Source: Fidelibacterota bacterium (lineage in GTDB: Bacteria > Marinisomatota > Marinisomatia > SCGC-AAA003-L08 > TMED6). From it: DNA of 11,954 nucleotides. Location: positions 1-11,954 of the forward strand of contig JAAZYZ010000078.1 in assembly GCA_014239355.1 (NCBI GenBank), written 5' to 3'. Shown one piece after another: positions 1 through 8,053 of this stretch. A program made the translations under genes and the position numbers. The notes below the pieces were generated by a model. It ran no database searches. It worked only from the letters and a program-made list of their open reading frames with translations, and was not told the origin of the DNA. Positions within the stretch are counted from its first letter, which is position 1. Every line of letters begins with the position of its first letter.

Positions 1-580
<580 letters not shown>

Positions 581-600
581 CTAGAGACTCCAATATTTAT

Positions 601-629
601 ATAGTATTTAATCAATATTATAATAACAA
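601..629 (-). promoter_or_regulatory. Possible sigma70-type promoter for gdhA
   Basis: On the minus strand, TTGTTA (complement of 624-629) is followed after 17 bases by TACTAT (complement of 601-606), matching four of six positions of each consensus hexamer. A start point about seven bases further on would leave a leader of about 14 bases containing the GGAG ribosome site. In DNA this AT-rich such matches arise often by chance, so this is only a candidate. Confidence 0.3.
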
Positions 630-643
630 ATTGTTACATGTAA
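624..643. promoter_or_regulatory. Two overlapping short palindromes in the divergent spacer (possible operator)
   Basis: TAACAA-A-TTGTTA (624-636) is a perfect 6+1+6 inverted repeat. It overlaps TTACATGTAA (634-643), a perfect 10-base palindrome. They lie near the middle of the 112-base spacer between the divergent gdhA and RND genes. The first half-site coincides with the possible gdhA -35 hexamer, which is where a repressor would act. No known regulator motif is recognised, and AT-rich spacers give short palindromes by chance. Confidence 0.3.
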
Positions 644-692
644 AAATTACGAAATAATGTGTAAATTTAAATACAATTAATTCACATAAAAT

Positions 693-3056
693 ATGTTGAC
701 AAAATTTAAAAATTATTTAATCAATCAATCAATTAATTCCCCTATTAAAACTCTTGTTATATCATTGTTATTAACTTTATTTATTTTTTCAGGAATTAAA
801 TCTTTCAAGTTAGATGATGATTTAGTTAAAACTTTCCCCCAAAATTTACCTTCAAAAATTATTTGGGATAATATTCAAGAAGAGTTTGGACAAACAGAAT
901 TTGTATTTGTGTCATTTGGTACTCCTAATCATAATATATTAGAAGATAAAATAGCAGTTAAACAAAATGAATTATTTACTAATGCTGTTCTTAATAATAT
1001 TACAGGTGTTGATAAGGTGATTTCATTATCAAATTATAATAAATTCGATGGAGATGAAGATTATCTAGATATAGGCCCTCTTCAATCAGAAAGTTTTTTA
1101 GAAGATTTTAATAATGATGAAATTATTACTAATAATTTAAATGAAATTATTATTTATTTTGAAAATAATCCAGAGCAGAAACAGCGTTTACTAAGTAATA
1201 ATAATGATTATCTAAATATTGCAATTAGACCTTTTGATGATTCTGAATTTACAAATATTGTTACACAAGTTAAGAGTTTAGCATATCAATATTTAGGAGA
1301 TTATGATATTCATTTTGCAGGGCAACCTTATTTAGCTGGAGAAACACCTAATTTAATTAAACAAGATGTTAGTTCCTTAATGGCTATTGGTCTTATAATT
1401 ATGTTTATCATTTTATTTTTAAATCTTCGTAGTCTTTACGCTGTATTTATTATTCTATTAACAATTATTTCTTCTTTTTTAGTGATGCTTGGTTCTATGG
1501 GTTGGATGAGATTTCTTACTGGAAGCAATTATTTTGATTTTACGATGATGAATACCTCAATGCCAATTATTCTGCTAACAATTGCTAATTCAGATGGAGT
1601 TCACATTGTTTCTAAATTTTTTAAAGAACTCAGAAAAACAAAAGATAGAGATAAAGCAATTTTTATTACTATGGATGGTTTAATGCAGCCTATTTTTTTG
1701 ACTTCAATTACTACATCTGCTGCATTTATAACAATGATTTCTTCCCCTTTAGAGTATATGATTGGATATTCATTTGGCCTTGCTTTTGGAGTCATGTGGG
1801 CTTTATTTCTATCATGTACAATGCTACCATCTTTAATTTCATTAAAGAATTGGTCCTTAAATTCCAGAGCTATTTCCAAAGAAAGTATTTTAGAAAAATT
1901 AACGAATTATATAGCAGGTGTTGTGATTGCTAAGCCTAAAAAAGTTTTATTTGGTGGATTATTAATAGTATGTATTTCAGCAATAGGTATATGGCTGATT
2001 AATGTTGAAGTAAATGTGATTAAGTTTTATAAAAAAGGTAATCCCATAAGAGAAAGTACTATTTTTGTAGATAACAATTTTACAGGAACAATGAATTTAT
2101 CTATTAAAATTGAAGATATTATTACTGATAGCGATGGGGTCCCTAATTATGAGAATTATTTAAAATTATATAACCTTCAGATTTTTTTAGAAGATTCAAC
2201 AAATAATCAAATTAGTATGACATTTTCTTTTATAGATGTTTTAGGCCAAGCATATAAAGCATATACAAATTCAGAATCAGATTTTATACCTAATTCAGAT
2301 GCTTTGGAAGGGACATATACGATGTTAAGTATTAGTGATAAATCTGATATTGATGATGATTTAATTTCATTATTAGGGAAAGATTATGATGAAGATTTTT
2401 ATGCATTAGATCAATTATTGCTAACAGCTATGATTAAAACTATTTCAACAGCAGAAATTCAAGATTTGATTTACCAAACAGAGCAATATATATCACAGAA
2501 TTTTAATAATAAAGAGTCTACTATCAAAATTTCAGGTTTATCTGTTTTTATTAAAGACTTTGTTAATATTATTGTTAAATCTTCTATGACTAGCATTTTA
2601 TTTTCTTTAGTTTTAATATTAGTTATTACTGGTTTATTTTTCAATTCATTTAAATGGGGAGCTCTATCAATTATTCCACTTGCTTCAGCAATAATTTTAA
2701 ATTTTGGTTTAATGGGAATATTTGGAATTGATTTAAATCATATGACGGCATTATTATCTGCGGTAATTATTGGGGTAGGGGTTGATTTTTCAATTCATTA
2801 TATTTCAGATTATAGAAAAAATATAATCAATAATGTAGATCATCAAAAAATGAGTTTTAAAACTTCACAAGATGTTGGATATCCAATTTTATTAGATGTT
2901 TTTTCTAATATGGGTTTTATAGCATTACTTTTTTCAATTTTAATTCCTTTAAATCATATGGGAGGGCTCATGGTATTTGCCATGGTCTCTACTTCATTTG
3001 GGACACTAACTATTTTAGCCAGTTTAATTAAAATCCTAAAAATAAAAACTATATAA
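693..3056 (+). CDS. RND/MMPL-family exporter (COG1033-type)
   Basis: This 787-residue inner-membrane protein has the internally duplicated RND layout. A membrane segment at ~17-36 is followed by a large periplasmic loop (~37-226), then a cluster of hydrophobic segments to ~385. A second copy follows: a segment at ~415-437, a periplasmic loop to ~628, and a hydrophobic cluster from ~632 to 785. Acidic residues sit in the membrane segment where RND pumps place proton-relay residues: D698 in GVGVDFSIH and D301 in ANSDGVHIV. Length and pattern fit the predicted RND exporters of COG1033, related to MmpL and hopanoid HpnN proteins, rather than the ~1030-residue AcrB type. The next gene is the LolA-like partner commonly found with this family, which suggests transport of lipid or another hydrophobic cargo between inner and outer membrane. 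The substrate cannot be read from the sequence. There is no clear Shine-Dalgarno before the ATG; a TACAAT box at 672-677 would give an almost leaderless message. First gene of a four-gene operon. Confidence 0.88.
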   Translation: MLTKFKNYLINQSINSPIKTLVISLLLTLFIFSGIKSFKLDDDLVKTFPQNLPSKIIWDNIQEEFGQTEFVFVSFGTPNHNILEDKIAVKQNELFTNAVLNNITGVDKVISLSNYNKFDGDEDYLDIGPLQSESFLEDFNNDEIITNNLNEIIIYFENNPEQKQRLLSNNNDYLNIAIRPFDDSEFTNIVTQVKSLAYQYLGDYDIHFAGQPYLAGETPNLIKQDVSSLMAIGLIIMFIILFLNLRSLYAVFIILLTIISSFLVMLGSMGWMRFLTGSNYFDFTMMNTSMPIILLTIANSDGVHIVSKFFKELRKTKDRDKAIFITMDGLMQPIFLTSITTSAAFITMISSPLEYMIGYSFGLAFGVMWALFLSCTMLPSLISLKNWSLNSRAISKESILEKLTNYIAGVVIAKPKKVLFGGLLIVCISAIGIWLINVEVNVIKFYKKGNPIRESTIFVDNNFTGTMNLSIKIEDIITDSDGVPNYENYLKLYNLQIFLEDSTNNQISMTFSFIDVLGQAYKAYTNSESDFIPNSDALEGTYTMLSISDKSDIDDDLISLLGKDYDEDFYALDQLLLTAMIKTISTAEIQDLIYQTEQYISQNFNNKESTIKISGLSVFIKDFVNIIVKSSMTSILFSLVLILVITGLFFNSFKWGALSIIPLASAIILNFGLMGIFGIDLNHMTALLSAVIIGVGVDFSIHYISDYRKNIINNVDHQKMSFKTSQDVGYPILLDVFSNMGFIALLFSILIPLNHMGGLMVFAMVSTSFGTLTILASLIKILKIKTI

Positions 3057-3060
3057 AGGA
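3055..3060 (+). promoter_or_regulatory. Ribosome binding site deciding the LolA-like start
   Basis: AAAGGA overlaps the RND stop codon (3054-3056) and includes the A of a first ATG at 3060. A second in-frame ATG at 3066 lies five bases after the motif, a normal distance. The first ATG overlaps the motif and so could not use it. The start at 3066 is therefore preferred. Confidence 0.5.
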
Positions 3061-3065
3061 TGAAG

Positions 3066-3812
3066 ATGCATAGATATATTACCATATTCTTAATTATCAA
3101 TTTTCTACTTTCACAAGATATCACAGGTTATGATTTAGCTAAAAAAATTGATGAAAAATTACAACCAAAAAATTCAAAATCAGAGATTTCAATGACATTA
3201 ATCAACATCAAAAAAGATAGAAAGAAAATAAAGGAGATGGTTTCTATTTCAAAAGATAATGGTGAAAAAATGTTAATGTTTTTTAAAAGTCCAAAGCGTG
3301 ATAAGGGTGTTGGTTTTTTAAAAATTGAAACGGAGAATAATGATAAAATTAGTTTATTTATTCCTAAGTTAAAAAAAATTAGGAGAATTCCTTCTTCTAA
3401 CCAATCCGACTCTTTTATGGGTTCAGATTTAAGTTTTGAAGATATGCTATCACGTAATTTAGATGATTTTGAGTATAATATTATTTCTGATACTGATGAT
3501 ATGTATATAATGGAATCAATTTCTAAAGATGATAATAGCGAATATTATCGCCATATTTCTTGGATATTAAAGAATCATTTATTAATTACAAAAGAAGAAT
3601 CTTATGATAAAAATAATAATTTATTAAAAGAAAAATTATTTAAACAAGTTGAGATAGATGGCTATTATTTAATATCTGAAATAGATGTTACCAATGTGCA
3701 AGATCAACATAGAACAATTTTAGGAATTAATATTTTAGAAGTAGATGGAGATGTTAATGATGATACTTTTAAAGAAATTAATTTAAAACGTTCGGAAAAA
3801 TTCTTAAAATAA
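3066..3812 (+). CDS. Secreted LolA-like outer-membrane lipoprotein-sorting family protein
   Basis: This is a periplasmic protein of about 248 residues of the LolA-like family (COG2834 / LolA_like), the usual companion of COG1033 RND exporters. Numbered from the alternative ATG at 3060, residues 3-19 form a hydrophobic secretory signal ending in FLLSQ, with likely cleavage after it. No lipobox Cys is present. The family blocks are clear: FFKSPKRDKGVGFLKI at 75-90 (compare FxxPxxxxGxxFL) and FIPKLKKIRRI followed by SFMGSDLSFEDM at 100-129. Known members have an open beta-barrel that binds a lipid chain, so it may take cargo from the pump and carry it across the periplasm; this role is inferred for the RND-linked subgroup. 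The gene follows the RND stop by 3 or 9 bases depending on the start, and abuts the MATE gene, so it is co-transcribed with both. Confidence 0.85.
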   Translation: MHRYITIFLIINFLLSQDITGYDLAKKIDEKLQPKNSKSEISMTLINIKKDRKKIKEMVSISKDNGEKMLMFFKSPKRDKGVGFLKIETENNDKISLFIPKLKKIRRIPSSNQSDSFMGSDLSFEDMLSRNLDDFEYNIISDTDDMYIMESISKDDNSEYYRHISWILKNHLLITKEESYDKNNNLLKEKLFKQVEIDGYYLISEIDVTNVQDQHRTILGINILEVDGDVNDDTFKEINLKRSEKFLK

Positions 3813-5186
3813 ATGTCGCAAGATAGTAAGCTTCAAAGTTTTATTCAAAATCCTAATATTTCATTATGGAAATTAACAATTCCAATGACTATTGGTCTAT
3901 TTGTTAATTCTATTTATATATTAGTTGACACCTATTTTCTTGGGAGTAAAATAGGAACTTCTGCTATTTCAGCACTTGGATATGTCATGCCCTTTTATTT
4001 TATTATAATGGGAATCACATTTGGACTAGCTGCTGGTACCACGACTATAGTTGCTCAATATATTGGAAAGCAAGATAAAAATAGAGCTGAATTAGTTGCT
4101 AAAAATAGCATATTAATGGCATGTTTTTTTTCAATATTTATTTTGATTTTTATTTATTTATTTGGCAAGCCATTATTAAGCCTTCAGGTTAAAGGAACTG
4201 AAATTTTAACCTTAGCATTAGATTATTTTTATGTTATGGCATTTGGATCTTCTTTTTTGATTTTCAGTATTTTTATTAGAGGGATTTTAATAGGTGAAGG
4301 TGAATCAATGCTTCCGATGTGGGCGTTAGGAATTGGTACAATATTAAATATTATCTTAGATCCATTTTTTATTGATTATTTAGGTATTAAGGGTGCTGCT
4401 TATGCAACTATTATTAGTCAGATTATTGTAGTATCTATTTTTTTATATTTTATTTTTATTAAGAAAAGTACCTATATAAAATTTTCTTTTAAAAGTTTAA
4501 AATTTGATTTTCAGATTTGGAAGGAAATATTTCATATAGGTATCCCTACCTCGATTTCTATGCTAATTATGTCAGTTGGTTTATTTTTAATGAATTCTAT
4601 TTTTATTGAAGATTCACATGTGGCTGCATATAATTTAGCAAATAGAATTGAAAATTTTGTATCACTTACTTTAATAGCTCTATCTAGCTCTCAAGTAACT
4701 ATTTTAGGTATGTTTTATGGAGCAAAAAGATTTGATTTAATTAAACCTATGGTTCGATATACTACTATATGGTCTATTGCTATTGCATCTTTCTTTTCTA
4801 TTATAATATTTTTATTTATAGAAGATATTACACCTTTATTTTTAACAGCGTCTTCAAAACAAGAAATAGATATATCGCAAGAGGCTATTAAAACTACTAT
4901 TCAATATTTTAAAGTCATGATATTTGCTTATCCTTTTATTGGCATTACTATGGTTTCAACTAGAGCAATGCAAGCTATTGGAAAAGCATGGCCGATGATG
5001 GTTATAGCATTATTACGTGTGATAATATTGCAATGCACAATGACATATATTTTTATTGTTATTATGAATAAAGATATAAATTGGGCATGGTATGCTATTG
5101 GTAATGCATGTACTATGTCTGCATTAGTTGCCTATAGTATGAGAACATATTTTTTTAATAAATTGTATAAAAATTTAGAAAGGTAA
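3813..5186 (+). CDS. MATE family efflux transporter
   Basis: This 457-residue polytopic inner-membrane protein of the MATE (NorM/DinF, COG0534) family exports small organic molecules or drugs by Na+ or H+ antiport. About 12 hydrophobic segments form two similar halves. N-half hallmarks are LTIPMTIGLFVNSIY at 21-35, the conserved Asp in VDTYFLGSKIG (D39) and AAGTTTIVAQYIG at 73-85. GEGESMLPM followed by LNIILDPFFI (161-187) marks the segment-5 region. The C half has STRAMQAIGKAWPMM at 382-396. Length is normal for the family. The start codon follows the LolA-like stop directly (TAA|ATG) with no ribosome site at proper distance, so translation is probably coupled to the upstream gene. No substrate can be assigned. 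Its place beside an RND/LolA pair suggests envelope-related export, but MATE genes also sit in operons without a shared job. Confidence 0.93.
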   Translation: MSQDSKLQSFIQNPNISLWKLTIPMTIGLFVNSIYILVDTYFLGSKIGTSAISALGYVMPFYFIIMGITFGLAAGTTTIVAQYIGKQDKNRAELVAKNSILMACFFSIFILIFIYLFGKPLLSLQVKGTEILTLALDYFYVMAFGSSFLIFSIFIRGILIGEGESMLPMWALGIGTILNIILDPFFIDYLGIKGAAYATIISQIIVVSIFLYFIFIKKSTYIKFSFKSLKFDFQIWKEIFHIGIPTSISMLIMSVGLFLMNSIFIEDSHVAAYNLANRIENFVSLTLIALSSSQVTILGMFYGAKRFDLIKPMVRYTTIWSIAIASFFSIIIFLFIEDITPLFLTASSKQEIDISQEAIKTTIQYFKVMIFAYPFIGITMVSTRAMQAIGKAWPMMVIALLRVIILQCTMTYIFIVIMNKDINWAWYAIGNACTMSALVAYSMRTYFFNKLYKNLER

Positions 5187-5192
5187 ATATTA

Positions 5193-6206
5193 ATGGAAAA
5201 AGTTTTTGTAAGTGGTGGTTCAGGATATATAGCATTACATTGTATTACAAAATTAATAAATAAAGGATTCTTTGTAAAAACTTCTTTACGGTCTATGAAC
5301 CGCCAATCTGAAGTAATAGAAAGTATATCCAAAGTTATTGATTGTACAAATAAGATTGAATTTTGTGAATTAGATTTAACTAAAGATGAAGGTTGGGATG
5401 ATGCAATTAAAGGTTGTGATTATGTTTTGCACGTAGCTTCTCCATTAATGTTAGGATTTCCAAAAAAACCTGATGATATAATTTTACCAGCCGTAAATGG
5501 ATTAAAAAGATGTATTGCATCTGCTGTGAAAAATAAAGTTAAAAGATTTGTTATGACATCTTCTTTTGCAGCTATTGGTTCTGGGACTAAAAATAAAACA
5601 ACATTTGATGATAATGATTGGACAGATTTAGACAATCCAGATTTAAATCCTTATAATATCAGTAAAACGAAAGCTGAAATGGCCTTATGGGATTATATTA
5701 AAAGTTTAGATGAAGATCAAAAAATAGAAGTATGCACTATTAATCCTACTGTAGTTATTGGTCCTTCATTATCTCATGATGTCGGAGGATCTAACTTAGC
5801 AATTAGTAAATTATTAGATGGGTCAATGCCATTTTCTGCTCAATTTGGAATTGATCTTGTAGATGTCCAAGATGTAGCTGATATGCATATTGAAGCGATG
5901 TTAAATAAAAATGCTGTAGGGAAAAGGTTTCTTTTATCTTCTAAGACAATTTGGTATTCAGAGCTTGCTCAAATTTTAAGAAAAAATAATTTTGTAAAAG
6001 CACCTAAATATACTGCTCCAAATTTTTTGATTAGATTATTTTCCTTATTTGATAAGGAAGTAAGATTAATTACAGATAGACTTGGTATTAAATATAATTT
6101 AAAACCAAATAATGCGATTAATATTTTAAAATGGAAACCTCGTAATATTGAAAATGCAATTATTGAAACAGCGGGGCAGTTATACGATTTGAGAAAAGTA
6201 AAATAA
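5193..6206 (+). CDS. NAD(P)-dependent extended SDR reductase (dihydroflavonol/aldehyde reductase-like)
   Basis: This 337-residue cytoplasmic oxidoreductase is an extended short-chain dehydrogenase closest in pattern to the dihydroflavonol-4-reductase / cinnamoyl-CoA reductase / yeast Gre2 aldehyde reductase group, which reduces carbonyls on small substrates with NADPH. A Rossmann glycine motif GGSGYIA (8-14) is followed by a basic residue at the end of strand 2 (R33), which favours NADPH. DYVLHVASP is at 76-84. The catalytic Ser lies in FVMTSSFAAIG (119-129) and YNISK gives Tyr154 and Lys158. INPTVVIGPSL (183-193) is the typical extended-SDR strand before the substrate pocket. AAAGG at 5179-5183 stands nine bases before the ATG. 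It begins six bases after the MATE stop and is the last gene of the operon. The true substrate is unknown. A sugar-nucleotide epimerase role is less likely because the substrate half resembles Gre2-type reductases. Confidence 0.85.
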   Translation: MEKVFVSGGSGYIALHCITKLINKGFFVKTSLRSMNRQSEVIESISKVIDCTNKIEFCELDLTKDEGWDDAIKGCDYVLHVASPLMLGFPKKPDDIILPAVNGLKRCIASAVKNKVKRFVMTSSFAAIGSGTKNKTTFDDNDWTDLDNPDLNPYNISKTKAEMALWDYIKSLDEDQKIEVCTINPTVVIGPSLSHDVGGSNLAISKLLDGSMPFSAQFGIDLVDVQDVADMHIEAMLNKNAVGKRFLLSSKTIWYSELAQILRKNNFVKAPKYTAPNFLIRLFSLFDKEVRLITDRLGIKYNLKPNNAINILKWKPRNIENAIIETAGQLYDLRKVK

Positions 6207-6217
6207 AATCTTATTTT
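6200..6217. terminator. Possible weak bidirectional hairpin at convergent stops
   Basis: AAAATAA (6200-6206), a four-base loop AATC and TTATTTT (6211-6217) form a perfect seven-base stem spanning the stop codons of both converging operons. The stem has no G-C pairs, so it is weak as an intrinsic terminator, but no other candidate lies between the genes. The arms are A-rich on one side and U-rich on the other in both directions. Confidence 0.3.
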
Positions 6218-7074
6218 TCAAGTCTTTGTTTTTTTCGGTCTTCTCTATTTTTTGGATCAGGAATTGGTATAGCCTTAAGTAATTTTTTAGTATAATCATG
6301 TTGTGGTTCTTTAAAAATAGTTTCTGAATCTCCAGATTCTACTAAATTCCCTAGATACATTACTCCAATCTGTGATGAAATATGCTTGACCACAGATAAA
6401 TCATGCGCTATAAATAGAATTGTTAAATTAAATTCTTTTTGAAGATCCATCATTAAGTTTATGACTTGAGCCTGTATAGATACATCTAAAGCAGATACGG
6501 GTTCATCAGCAATAATAATTTTTGGTTCAGTTGCTAAAGCACGTGCAATTCCAATTCTTTGTCTTTGTCCACCAGAAAATTCGTGCGGATATCTCATTTC
6601 TTGCTCTACTGACAAACCAACTTTTTTTAATAGCCATCTTACTTTTTCATCTTTTTCATTTTTTGATAAAGATGTGTGAATATCTAAGGGTTCTCTAATA
6701 ATATCTTTTACAATCATTCTTGGATTTAATGATGAAAATGGATCTTGAAAAATCATTTGCATTTTTGGCCTATACTTAATCAATTCTTTTGTTGATAGAG
6801 ACATAATATCAGTATAATCGCCATCTTCATGTAGTAAAACTTCACCATTAATACGGACATCAGGTGCTGTGAGATTTAATACATTTAAAATTGCTTTTCC
6901 AAGAGTAGATTTTCCAGAACCAGATTCTCCTACAATACCTACAGTTTGACCTTCTGGAATATCAATAGATAAATTTTTAACTGCGTGTACACAACTAACT
7001 TCCCTTTGTAAAATACCTCCAAACAGTGGATATTCTACATTTAAATTTTTTATTTTTAAAATTGGCTTACTCAT
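6211..7074 (-). CDS. oppF: Peptide ABC importer ATPase, OppF/DppF-like
   Basis: This is the second ATPase of the peptide importer, pairing with the OppD-like protein to power the two permeases from the cytoplasmic face. All nucleotide-binding motifs are present: Walker A GESGSGKS (49-56), Q-loop Q110 in IFQDPFSSLNP, signature FSGGQRQR (166-173), Walker B IIIADEP (186-192) and switch His H224 in IAHDLS. The early ILQREVSCVHAV stretch and the SSLNPRM segment are typical of OppF. At 287 residues it is shorter than the usual ~320 or more: it ends after the PYTKxLL-type block (DYTKKLLKAIPIPDP) and lacks the C-terminal Cys-rich tail. The start overlaps the end of the preceding ATPase by eight bases in another frame, with AAGGA (complement of 7083-7087) eight bases before ATG. 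Last gene of the operon. Confidence 0.92.
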   Translation of the reverse strand: MSKPILKIKNLNVEYPLFGGILQREVSCVHAVKNLSIDIPEGQTVGIVGESGSGKSTLGKAILNVLNLTAPDVRINGEVLLHEDGDYTDIMSLSTKELIKYRPKMQMIFQDPFSSLNPRMIVKDIIREPLDIHTSLSKNEKDEKVRWLLKKVGLSVEQEMRYPHEFSGGQRQRIGIARALATEPKIIIADEPVSALDVSIQAQVINLMMDLQKEFNLTILFIAHDLSVVKHISSQIGVMYLGNLVESGDSETIFKEPQHDYTKKLLKAIPIPDPKNREDRKKQRLEK

Positions 7075-8053
7075 TTAGTAAGTCCTTATTACATCTAACA
7101 AAGTGATTAGGTGTTGCTTCAAATAGTTCATAGCTTAATTTTGTTCCTTTACAGGCACAATCTTCAGGATCAAACCTATTACAAAATTTACATTCATCTC
7201 CCATATCAATAAATGAAGGGACCATCCCTCTAAGAGCATATAATCTTTTTGCTTTAGTATCTAAATGTGGGATGGATTTCATTAAAGCTTTTGTATAAGG
7301 GTGTAAAGGGTTTTTAAATAATTCATCTACTGAGGCAATCTCCTGCACTTCTCCTCCATACATAACAATTATTCTATCACAAGTTTCTGCAACGACTGCT
7401 AAATCATGTGTTATTAGTAAAATAGCAGCTTCTTTTCTTTTATCTTTTAAGTCCATCATTAAATCAAGAATTTGTGCTTGAATGGTAACATCTAAAGCAG
7501 TTGTAGGCTCATCAGCTATTAATAAACTAGGATTACATTGAAGTGCCATTGCAATCATTACCCTTTGTCTCATACCTCCAGAAAATTGATGGGGATATTC
7601 ATTAATTCGTTGTTCTGGCTCAGGAATTCCAACAGCAGTTAACATTTCAATACTACGTTCTGTTGCTTGTTCTTCAGATAAATTTTCATGTTTAATTAGC
7701 ACTTCATTCATTTGTACGCCAATTTTTAAAACTGGATTGAGTGAAGTCATAGGTTCTTGGAATATCATGGCAATATCTCTACCACGCACATTTCGCATTT
7801 CATCATATGATAGATCAAGTAAATTTTTATTTTTATACAGAACTTCACCACTTACAATTTCACCTGGAGGATTAGGGATTAATCTATTAATAGATAGAGA
7901 GGTAACTGATTTTCCAGAACCAGATTCTCCTACAATACCAAGCACTTCACCTTCATAGATATCAAATGATACATTATTTACAGCTTTGACGGTTCCTGCT
8001 TCAGTATAGAAATATGTTTTCAAATTTTTAACTTCGATTAATTTTTTATTCAT
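7067..8053 (-). CDS. oppD: Peptide ABC importer ATPase, OppD/DppD-like
   Basis: This 328-residue ATPase is of the OppD/DppD type. Walker A GESGSGKS is at 42-49, Q-loop Q99 lies in IFQEPMTSLNP, the signature FSGGMRQR is at 157-164, Walker B LLIADEP at 177-183 and the switch His is H216 in ITHDLAV. The C-terminal region has the family block HPYTKALMKSIP (251-262), followed by a cysteine cluster C288, C291, C299, C301 and C321. In OppD/DppD relatives equivalent cysteines hold a [4Fe-4S] cluster; that is inferred here. The ATG overlaps the stop of the preceding permease by one base (TAATG), so translation is coupled. With the OppF-like neighbour it forms the ATPase pair that replaces the single fused YejF known from E. 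coli. Confidence 0.93.
   Translation of the reverse strand: MNKKLIEVKNLKTYFYTEAGTVKAVNNVSFDIYEGEVLGIVGESGSGKSVTSLSINRLIPNPPGEIVSGEVLYKNKNLLDLSYDEMRNVRGRDIAMIFQEPMTSLNPVLKIGVQMNEVLIKHENLSEEQATERSIEMLTAVGIPEPEQRINEYPHQFSGGMRQRVMIAMALQCNPSLLIADEPTTALDVTIQAQILDLMMDLKDKRKEAAILLITHDLAVVAETCDRIIVMYGGEVQEIASVDELFKNPLHPYTKALMKSIPHLDTKAKRLYALRGMVPSFIDMGDECKFCNRFDPEDCACKGTKLSYELFEATPNHFVRCNKDLLNE

Noticed and set aside
721..732. Three TCAA units near the start of the RND gene, as in phase-variable genes
   Set aside because: Three units are too few to slip at useful rates, and they fit ordinary Gln/Ser/Ile/Asn codons.
1601..1879. Open frame of 92 codons antisense to the RND gene
   Set aside because: It lies wholly inside a well-recognised membrane-protein gene, has no family resemblance and no ribosome site; it is a shadow of AT-rich coding sequence.
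693..6206. Hopanoid export cluster (HpnN-like RND plus HpnA-like SDR)
   Set aside because: No squalene-hopene cyclase or other hpn gene is present and the SDR resembles Gre2/dihydroflavonol-type reductases, so the hopanoid label is not supported.
7067..7074. Frameshift splitting a fused YejF ATPase
   Set aside because: Each ATPase has its own complete set of motifs and natural ends, the second has a good ribosome site (AAGGA), and an eight-base overlap is normal coupling.
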